Assembly (NCBI GenBank): GCA_907163375.1
Contig: CAJQUW010015445.1
Span: 96,856-160,855 of the forward strand
Reading direction: 5' to 3'
Length of the DNA: 64,000 nucleotides
Origin: Prostheceraeus crozeri
Lineage: Eukaryota; Platyhelminthes; Polycladida; Euryleptidae
A program made the position numbers and the translations under genes. Below the pieces are notes generated by a model, which was not told the origin of the DNA, did no database searches, and saw only the letters and a program-made list of their open reading frames with translations. How positions within the stretch are numbered: the stretch's first letter is position 1; each line of letters begins with the position of its first letter. Positions 13,036 through 21,659 of this stretch are shown here, in pieces.

Positions 13036-13970
13036 TTGTCACTATACATCATCAAATCTTACTTATACATAGTTTATATACACATACAGCAGAGAAAAAG
13101 TCACCTCCTCAGTCAACATTTGTCTTCTGTCATTAAAAATATGGCTGTATAACCGCTGGAAGAGCGTTCCACCTCAGCGATGCTGACTTGAATCCAGATA
13201 TAACTTAAACAGGTGTAATCCAGCAGCATAAAAAAGAGCCTTTTAGCTCTACAAAGATATTTTTTCTGTCGTTCATTTATTGATTGTGTTTTTGTCAAAG
13301 TTTGTCAAAAGCAGGGTTGAGTGTATATTGACCAATCTTTGACAATTACATGATGCCCAACAGTTTACAGTTTCGCCGACTTTGCTCCAGGCGAGCATAT
13401 TCAGGTAATGCTTGCTTCTCAGTACTTTTACACATTGTCATTCATAAAAGATTATGAATTTATGATGACTCAACACTTTCTCGTAGGCTGCTTGATGTCC
13501 TAGTTCTTCTAAATAAATTTCTTAAGAAAAACTATATCATAGATCGATATCCCATATTTTTGTTTGGATAACTCTTAATCAGTCAATAGATATTGATTTT
13601 ATAATCACTTTATAATAATGTCCCTGTTGCATGGAAGAACGAAGCTGTAAGTCTCATCGAGCGTTCAAACTCTGAACTATTCGTTCAACATGTTGCAGTA
13701 ATCAAATTTAGGTATGCAGATTAATATCCTGCTCTTTCAGATGGCATGCATGCACTGTAGAAAATATCACCCTTACTTTTCTTGCACAGATAACGATAGG
13801 AATATAAACACTTCCTCCAAAACAGGGCCATTTCACTTGGATGTTACAGAAACATTGCGAATGTTACAGGTGACCTTCCTAAGTTGTTGCCAGGTCATCT
13901 TCCTTGCCCTTTCGTACTAATTCTGTTTTTGTTTCATGACCGATAAGAAATCACAAATTTGGAATAGAAG
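13036..13970. other. Intergenic interval, nothing recognised
   Basis: There is no coding motif or repeat structure that I can support between the SINE-like copy and the PLE remnants. Confidence 0.35.
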
Positions 13971-13973
13971 TTA

Positions 13974-14365
13974 ATGAAGCAATGGCTTAATAGCCATCAT
14001 AGAGCAGTGCGCACTTTAACATTGTTTAAATTAAGGTCACTTTGCCAACGTTTTCTGAAAAATTCCCAACTGTCGGCTGTCGGCAAGAATAAAAGACTAT
14101 CAATTACTAAACAAATATGGTGGAAGCATCCCATTAAGATTCATCAATATTTGTCATCATCCAAATTACGGGATAATTCAGGTCAAAATTCCCAAACAGA
14201 CGACGGAATAGTTGCATTTTGTGACAGCAAGTGTTGCAAGACATGTAAAATGCTGTCTCCTAGCCTGAATATGACATCTAACAGACGTGGACTTTCTTGT
14301 ACTATCAAAACAAAACATGCAACATGCTGTCATCATGTCCATTTTTCAGTCAAACAAAAGAATTT
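13974..14365 (+). pseudogene. Older Penelope-like element fragment (GIY-YIG linker region)
   Basis: The translated frame has the layout that precedes the GIY-YIG nuclease in PLEs: HPIKIHQYLSSSKLRDN (family-like P-x-I..L..SKLR), then GIVAFCDSKCCKTCKML, a cysteine cluster similar to the one before the GIY-YIG domain of the copy at 21.5 kb (CGSKRCLCCKSL). The nucleotide sequence differs strongly from that copy, so it comes from another, more diverged family. It ends abruptly at 14,365 where the young PLE copy begins. Confidence 0.55.
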
Positions 14366-16276
14366 TGAATATCAACAAAGGTCTGAAAGTGATAAGAGAA
14401 AATTTCCATAGATACTGTGAGTCAATCAGGAGTAATACTGGTTATTCTTATTTTTGGAGTGTAGCCTCGACTCAAGATTTTTTGAGGAATATTTCTAACG
14501 TGAACATCCACTCTATGCAAGTTTTTGACTTCTCTACTCTTTATACAAACTTAGATCAAGGTGCTATCAAGAATAATATTTTTTCCATCCTTGATCTCAC
14601 ATTCAATTCCACTAATCGTAGATACTTGTGTGTAGGATATGAGAAGTCGTTTTTCTCCAAAATCAAATAAAGGGGTATTCTTGTTATGACGTGGACTCTT
14701 TTAAGAAGGCTATTGATTTTATAGTGTCTGAAGTCTACATTTCTTTTTCCGGTCACGTGTTCAGACAAATTCGAGGAGTACCAATGGGAGGGAATTGCAG
14801 TCCTTTACTTGCCGACTTGTTTCTGTTAAATTGCGAATTTGCTTTTATGAAACAATTGGTTAAAAATAAAAAGTTTGGACTAGCTAAATTATTGTCAAAC
14901 ACTTCGAGATATATAGACGATATATGCGTAATAAATTACAAAGCATTTCAATACCTTAATTCCGAAAATTTACCCAATGGAGCTTCTTGCAGATAGAAAC
15001 GGAGTCAATGACAAAGCAGTTGTTTACCTCGATGTGAGACTCCAATCTAGTAGTGACGGTCTTCGAACCTCAATATATCATAAAGTGGAAGATTTTGATT
15101 TCCCTGTTGTTCTGTTGACATTTCCAGACAGTGCAATACCTTATAACATGGGAATTAATGTATTTGCCGGCCAGGTTTTACGTTATTGTCGCATCTGCTC
15201 ACATCTTGAAGATCTAATTAAACGAATTAATATGACACTTTTTGTGATGAGCAGCAGAGGATATTGTAAGTCTAAAATGAAGGCATGTACTGAGAAAATC
15301 CTAACCGGTCATAACAATTTTCTAGTCAAGTTTGGATATTTCTCAGCCAGGCAGCTGACATCGCAGTGCGCATTTTAAACAATATAATTAACACTGTTTT
15401 CTAAACATTTTTTTTTTATTGGTTATACCATTTCAGTATTTCACACATATATTTTAGTTTGTTTTGGATGTATCCGTCTTTTGCGGTTGTTTTGTTTTTG
15501 TTTTTACTATTACTATCAGTATTACTTATTATTACACATATCATTACTGTATTGATTTTAGAATGCCAGCCGCATATAAGTTTATGCGGGGCCCCGCCCG
15601 CCTGGGCTTGAGCGTTCAGGTAGAGGGGCCGAAACGCAACCAGGCGGGTACCTGCTGACGACTGGCTATTGTTTTATTTGTTTTAACGTTTTTTTTTTAA
15701 TCGCTAACTACCCTAGTGTGATGAATGGACTGTGTCGGTTACTGGTCTCCATGGGGTTGACATGGTGATTACTAAGTGTCTATTTATATATAAGTTCCTA
15801 ATCAATCGAGCCTGAAACTTTGACCAAGGAGATCACTTGTTAAGCGGCCTTGTACGATCTCGTACACTTAAGGGTGAAGTCCAGCCCGTATAGCGCTATG
15901 TTATGGACCCCCGGGTAGGTCCGCCCGGCACGCAATCAGATCCGTCAAGTCTTTGTGCTTAAAGACCTTCATGCATTCATGCATTTGTCGAGGATCACAA
16001 GTCAAAGGACCATTAGGGGTAAGGTCCAGCCCCGCTTTAGAAGCGCTGAGTGAAAAATGGACTAGTGGGAAGGTCCTCCACACCGATCTCGTCAAGTTTG
16101 GCTCTAAAATGTAGTCCTAGGATAGTCAAAAGTTTGACGCGCCTTGAACGTTTAATGTCTGCCGGTGGGAACGCACCACCTGTCCTCTTAAGGACAAACC
16201 TTAAGTCTTATTAACTATAAGTTTATTAAAATTATGAAACATGTAGACATCGTTATGGGAATGTCCCAGCTTCAAT
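14366..16276 (+). mobile_element. Naiad-type Penelope-like element, 5'-truncated copy 1
   Basis: It is collinear with 23,203-25,113, has the same length (1,911 bp) and looks nearly identical by eye. It covers most of the reverse transcriptase, the C-terminus and the whole 3' untranslated region with its tail (ending gggaatgtcccagcttcaat). RT motifs visible include FDFSTLYTNL, GVPMGGNCSP and RYIDDI. Two small indels relative to copy 2 split the RT frame, near 14,668 and 14,944. The 5' boundary sits against a piece of an older PLE, so this is either a truncated insertion beside it or a template-switch chimera. Confidence 0.85.
15565..15666 (+). ncRNA. Predicted structured RNA in the PLE 3' UTR (copy 1)
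   Basis: The segment can fold into a closed multi-branch structure. GCCAG (15,565-15,569) pairs with CTGGC (15,662-15,666). Inside are a 7-bp hairpin (ccgcata/tatgcgg, 6-nt loop) and a 9-bp stem (cccgcctgg/ccaggcggg) topped by a second stem (gcgtt/aacgc). The sequence CTGACGA sits just before the closing strand. The same structure is at 24,400-24,501 in copy 2. It may be a binding site for the reverse transcriptase; that role is inference. Confidence 0.5.
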
Positions 16277-16589
16277 ATCAGTATAGGCTTAATTGAATAG
16301 TCTCAATTAAAATTACTGCATTCCATCAGTAATACCTAAGTAAAGCATAAATTCGAGTAATAAACATATTGATTTCTGCAAATATAAGTAAATGATGACT
16401 TCATATTTGAAATGCCATAATTTATTACATGAAAAATTATACCTGGGCTTCTTTATGAGCACAGGATGCGGTTGCTCAATCTCATCAAAGAATCGCTTTA
16501 TGTCGTTTAAAATTGCCTATTATGTATCTTCCCATTCTTTTACTTCAAAATCTCATTGTTTAGACAACAAAACGAATCACCTTCAGATG

Positions 16590-17525
16590 GAAGCAGTACC
16601 CAGGTCAAGCAAGACATCTGCCGGGACGATGGCCTCGAAGTGAAAGTGGGTTTGCACCAGGGTTCTGCACTGAGCCCTTTCGTGTTTACAGTGTTGATGG
16701 ACTGCATGACCGAAAAAGTGAGGCAGGAGGTACATTGGTCCATGATGTTTGCTGACGACATTGTCATCTGTGTGGAAGCCAGGCAGGATGTGGAGAAGAA
16801 GTTGGAAGAATGGAGGAAGGCGCTGGGGGACAGAGGCATGCAAATGAGTAGGATGAAGACGGAGTACCTTTTGTGTGGGCAGAGAAGATGTACAAGATGG
16901 TGACGGGGAGTTACAAGGACATGAAGCAAGGAGAGAGAGAGAGAGAGAGAGAGTTCAAGTACTTAGGTTCAACGATTCAAGAAGATGGAGGAGCGAAAAC
17001 ATAGGTAGTTAAGAGAATATCGGCGGGACGGAACATCTGGTGCGGAGTGGTCTGCGATCAGGGAGTCCCAAGTACGGTGAAGGGAAAGCTCCACAAAGTT
17101 ATTGTAAGGCCGGCGATCCTATATGGCATGGAGAGGTAGCGATCGCGAAAAGACTGGAAAAGAAGCTAGACGTGGCGGAGATTACGATGTTGAGGTTCTC
17201 GTGCGGTTTGACTTTGCTGGATAAGGTTAGAAATGAAGTTATCAGGAAGACGGTAAATGTTGGTGAATTGGACGCGAAGCTGAAAGAAGGAAGGCTGCGA
17301 TGGTTTGGTCACGTACAGAGACTGAGTGAGAGTCATGTAGGGGAGAGAGTGATGGACATGAAAGTCGGGAATAGGAGAGGAAGGCCAAGGAGAAGATGGC
17401 GTGATTGCGTAGAGGAGGACCTGAAAGCCGCGGACGCCCAAGACCGAAATGAGTGGAGAAGGAGAATCCGCACCGACGACCCCACATGAGTGGGATAGAA
17501 GCCAAGAAAAGAGGAAGACGCTAAT
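16590..17525 (+). mobile_element. Non-LTR retrotransposon 3' end (RTE-like), degraded
   Basis: The first frame encodes the end of a LINE reverse transcriptase: VGLHQGSALSPFVFTVLMD, then MMFADDIVICVEA with the catalytic ADD triad, then MSRMKTEYLL. A second frame from about 17,040 encodes the typical C-terminus after the RT, including LDVAEITMLRFSCG, LRWFGHVQRL and RRGRPRRRWRD, and ends shortly before a purine-rich tail. These phrases match the RTE-like group common in fish and invertebrates. The 5' part is missing, and frame breaks plus an expanded (GA)n run at 16,931-16,954 interrupt the coding region. Confidence 0.8.
16931..16954. repeat. (GA)n microsatellite inside the LINE
   Basis: About 12 GA units interrupt the LINE coding frame just before a segment reading FKYLGST in another frame. 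Confidence 0.85.
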
Positions 17526-17939
17526 GTATAATTCGTATGTATTTTTTCAATTGTTTCGGTTAACGTTAAAGTGTGATATTCTATGATTCCATGACTTCTG
17601 TGCAGTTTCGTTATAATGCATGCAAATTCAATTAAAATTAGAAATAGTTCCATAGAAACTTGACGTTATTGAAATTAATTGCCTTGTCTTGAACTTGAAA
17701 ACCCTAGCACGAACTTCTTTTCTTTTGTTTCAAACTCAGAAGACGCATGATTGAAATCGAATCCGCTATGGTCTTTGAAATTGCATGACGCGTCTTAAAC
17801 TTGCGCTCCCGTCAGAATTGAACTGGCTCTACAAAACCTGGTATCTGATATTCTCTGCACAGGAAATAAGTTCACGCTGAGGTATTCAAGTTCAAGAAAG
17901 GGCAGCCAACTTCAATAGCATCAAATTCCTATGGAATGA
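17526..17939. other. Intergenic interval
   Basis: Between the LINE 3' end and the next PLE relic I see nothing recognisable. Confidence 0.35.
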
Positions 17940-18290
17940 TTGATAGTTGAATTTGTTTGCCTACTCACAATTTTGCATGCATTTCAAGACCTTCTCATGG
18001 TTTTAAAACTTCTCAAAGATCTGCTGGAAAATTTTCTTATCATCGAAGATATTTTCAGTACACTGAAACTTTGTCGGTCGCTGATACCACGACTTTATGG
18101 TCTTCCAAAATCCATTAAAACAATGTCCTTCGTCTTGTTGAGTATGTGCTTCTCAGCCCAACATTCAGTCATCAAATGGTTGGTCTCTACTTTGAAGCCT
18201 GTCGTCTCTGCAGTTGGTGAATATTCTATACGGAAAGCTTTCCAATTCGTTGATCACATCCGCTTTCCAATTCGTTGATTCCGGTCAGTC
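17940..18290 (+). pseudogene. Relic of a different Penelope-like reverse transcriptase
   Basis: The frame contains IPRLYGLPKSIKT followed by a degraded stretch ending STLKPVVSAVGEYSIRKAFQ. This matches the PLE RT pattern p-x-LYGLPK-x-HK, then an sxhxxxxakWLxxxLxPl-type block and a -x-s-x-x-F segment. The spelling differs from the Naiad-type copies here, which have FWIPKLHKNP at the same place, so a second PLE lineage is represented. Only about 110 residues are recognisable and no catalytic motif remains. Confidence 0.6.
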
Positions 18291-19658
18291 TGTGACGTCT
18301 ATTGTGACGGTAAGCGAGGAAAGGCAACGAGTAGCATCACCAGACATTTGCGTCAAAACGTGTTTTCGTGTTCTTCGCAATTGGCGAGCTTAGTATTACC
18401 GACGCGCTCTTTCTTCACAAGGTCAAGCCTGATCCATGTATGCAAAAGGAAACGGTCAATTCCTTACTTCTACCGTGGTAACTAGGCCCTATTTCTTCTT
18501 ACATGATCTTGCACTGTATTGATGCTACATTTTCACATTATTCAATATTATGACTTTGTAACCTTTCTTCTTATGTACTTGTATCGAGTTCACTTGGCCG
18601 TCTTTGTATTTAAATGTTATATATCATATTATAGTTATATGTCATAAACATATGCTTCCACTGCGCAAATTGTTACTCCGGTGTTCACCTTGATAAGAAG
18701 ACGGCGACATATATAGGTCAATGAATATTCTCTGGGTGTTGTTATTCATTGTCAAGAAATTGCGCTAAATATCACGAACATGTGCTATCTGACATTGAAA
18801 TCTATGATGCCTCTTTGAAGCAGACTGATAAGCTTTATCTTGAAGATGAATCACATGCATGTAGACAAGAATTTGTCCGGGAAAAAAAACCTGCATGTCA
18901 TCTTCAGTGTGCTGATATTTACTCACCTCCCCGCACCGAGTGAGAAATTCCTCATTCATTTTGTTCGTCAAGACGGCTTATAAAATCACTTTTAATATAT
19001 TGAAGATTATGTCGGGGTCCAAACGCGGGACAAACTTCAAATAAATCGTGATTGATGTAAACACTGTTCATTAAATTCAAACATAATTATGGTTTTATTT
19101 TGGAAGTAATCAGGTGAATAGGTCGTCTGCTCTGAGAAACGGAAACTCGGCAGAGATCGACTTGAATTCTAGTTACATTGATGTTGATTCTCCCTTCGGT
19201 TTATTTTCGTAATAATTTATTGCATTTGCTCTTCTCTTTGTTTTCTTTAAATGTATGACATCCGGATGCAATCAAATGAACTCAGTCAACTTGTCTGTCT
19301 CGATCAACGTCGAATGCTCCGTCGCTTATCAAACACAATACTTCAACTTAATTCATTGTGACAATTTCATCTGCTGCAGTCAATTCGATTTCCATCAATT
19401 GGACTGTGCTTTAATTGATAAGTGAATTTGACTGAATTTCAAATTGTTAGCGATGCTAATGAATACAAAACAACATTCAATTTCGATGAGTATTATGCTT
19501 CGGAGTATATCTACATCTATGTAAATATAATTCTTGGTGCCTTTGATGTTGCTTTGTGTTTATTCATGTCGCTAAAGCTATCCTGCATTAGTTTCCTCAA
19601 GTGCAAATACAGAAACGTGAAGGCAACAGTTCACTTAAGAAGCCATCTGGACCATAGA
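18291..19658. other. Gene-poor interval
   Basis: There are no recognisable coding or RNA features. The 104-residue frame starting at 19,422 has a hydrophobic stretch but runs into a dispersed repeat and shows no family motif. Confidence 0.35.
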
Positions 19659-19893
19659 GTAAGTATGTTAGGTAGAGTGGTAACTCCGCATTTATTAAAT
19701 CCCCAAAGTGTATACACTTTCGATTTTATTAAATGAACTCAAGGGAGATACAGTCGGAATTGTTTCAAAATGTGAGATAAGCACATTTATGCAGTTTTGA
19801 AGAAATTACAACGGAATTGACTGATCATGATAGCAAAGCAGAAGGGAATGATATTATTTTACAGATTGTCCGTGTCATGACCGCCTTGGAGAG
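19659..19893 (+). repeat. Dispersed repeat, copy 1 (unoccupied version of the Polinton site)
   Basis: This 235-bp block is clearly homologous to 52,693-52,927, sharing among others ggtagagtggtaact and tttattaaatcccc. In the second copy the homology stops exactly where the Polinton-like element begins, whereas here the sequence simply continues. Confidence 0.75.
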
Positions 19894-20205
19894 GTAATAT
19901 TTGTTAAATTGGCAACTCGATGACCTGCTGTTGCTTTCATGAATTGGAAATATGAAAGAAGACTATTAGAAATATTCTAATAGACTTTTTTTAGATTCTG
20001 ACTAGAAGAATATTAGAAGACTTCCATTATAAACGCATCATGAAATTCCCTTGATAATCAGCTTAATTTTCGCTTAGTTAGGATGCTTATTAGCCAGCAT
20101 TCATTCCTTTTGATATCCAACTTGTTTCATACTACTTACATAGGAGAGTAATCTCGGTAGCATATAAAAAAGTAAATTTTGACTTTTTAGACTTTTTTCG
20201 ACTTT

Positions 20206-20240
20206 TGTAGACGTCGTTATGGGAATGTCCCAGCTTCAAT
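20206..20240 (+). repeat. Isolated 35-bp copy of the Naiad 3' tail
   Basis: The segment tgtagacgtcgttatgggaa followed by tgtcccagcttcaat is the same as the extreme 3' end of both Naiad copies (16,276 and 25,113). It lies upstream of copy 2 in the same orientation. PLEs often carry a partial copy of their own 3' end at the 5' side (a pseudo-LTR), which would make this the left boundary of the complete element. Confidence 0.6.
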
Positions 20241-20517
20241 TGCTAACACAGTAAGTCTGCAGATGCTGGTGGTTTATGACCCTGCTACTGGACCTCTGCT
20301 GGCACGCGAAAGCCTCACATTCTTATAGCGGTTTATTAATGACATCGGTAGTTGTGTTAGGTCTAAGTACCAATTAGATAGCAAGGATCTAAAGTCCAAC
20401 CTCTGAAAGGATTCCTTGCTTAGTATGGGGTCCTGGCATTTGAAATATGGATATAATGCAAGCTAAAGTGTATGACGTTAATGCGAAGGAGTGGATAGCG
20501 CCCTCCACATACGTCAG
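20241..20517 (+). other. Putative 5' region of Naiad copy 2
   Basis: It lies between the tail-like 35-mer and the nested MITE. A frame open from about 20,445 (through KEWIAPSTY) stays open up to the MITE and is in phase with the cysteine-cluster segment on the other side once the MITE and one TA are removed. That agreement supports the view that the MITE landed inside the PLE. No second copy is available here for comparison. Confidence 0.4.
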
Positions 20518-20519
20518 TA

Positions 20520-21515
20520 CACTGTAAATCGCTCAATACGATTCACATACGAAGGATGCATACCAAGATATTTTTTTGGTATATTTCTGTATGATCTTGG
20601 TATATATTTGTATGCTTTTCGCATGTTATTTCAAGTGTGGTATGCTTTACATACTAAAGCCATACCAGCACAATGTTAAAAGAAAGCATCAATCATGTCC
20701 AAAGTATGTTGATTTAAGGACTTTTGTCAATAAAGATCGCACTAATGTTACTACTGTTTTGTAAGTAGTGCGATAATGACATTCAAGAGTCATACTTTCA
20801 ATATTGAATTCGATTTTAATGCATGTAAGTCTAAGGCATTTCATGAATAATCAATAAGTATTTGACCATCAACAATTATGTATCATGTAATTTTGAAATA
20901 AGGCATATTATCAATCCGAAGTAAAAACACATTATAATTCATTAAATGCAAAAATAGTTATGTTTGAGATATATAAATCAACATGGTTGCTGAAAAGTTA
21001 TCGTTATATTGAAATGATGTTTATCAATTTAGTTCAAGGAAATGAGCTAATTATGACTCTTGTGAATGCTAAAAGACAAGTTGCAAAGATGACATGAGGC
21101 TTTAATTCCACAATAAATCTAATCTAGTTAAATACCACACTTTCACAAAGAAATATTCACGGCTGGTATTACTGGAAAAAAGTTATTTGTAAGTAGTATG
21201 TAGTATAACATATTTTTTGCCATATGACATAAAGCTATTCATACGAAAGACATACGAAACACATGCCAATTTGCATCGGGTCTCGTGTATAAAACATACC
21301 AAGAATTCGTATTTCAACGTAAAACAGCCAATCACAGTTAGCATAGTTCGTATCGTTTACATACCAATCACATACGAAAGTAAATGGCCATTCGTATGAA
21401 AAACATACCAGATTTCTTTATATATACCAGAATCTCGTATCAAATGTTGGTTTCAAATTGTATGTAAACTTGGTATGTGTTTGTATGTAATTTTCGTATC
21501 CAGCGATTTACAGTG
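20520..21515. mobile_element. MITE copy B, apparently nested in the Naiad element
   Basis: It has perfect 14-bp inverted ends (cactgtaaatcgct) and TA on both flanks (20,518-20,519 and 21,516-21,517). The interior is homologous to copy A at 581-1,545 and has the same subterminal catacga/catacca arrays. No coding capacity is seen. It is about 996 bp long. Confidence 0.85.
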
Positions 21516-21659
21516 TAGTGTTGATGTATGTGGCAGCAAAAGATGCCTATGTTGTAAATCTCTTGACACTAATACTACTTTTAATAGTTTTAGTACCGGC
21601 AGACGGTTCGTTTTAAATAACCTAGTAGTTTCTCGTGTAAGAGTAGACATGTAATATAT

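Noticed and set aside
10740-13055. Long minus-strand frames rich in SSPPRTSVRFLG
   Set aside because: These are stop-free readings of the 79-bp repeat, present in several frames, with no coding evidence.
15625-15666. Hammerhead ribozyme in the PLE 3' UTR
   Set aside because: CTGACGA and GAAAC are present, as in hammerheads of other PLEs, but their order and flanking stems do not fit any of the three permutations (stem II and stem III cannot be closed).
18278-18480. Continuation of the PLE relic at 18 kb
   Set aside because: No PLE RT motif could be found in any frame after 18,290.
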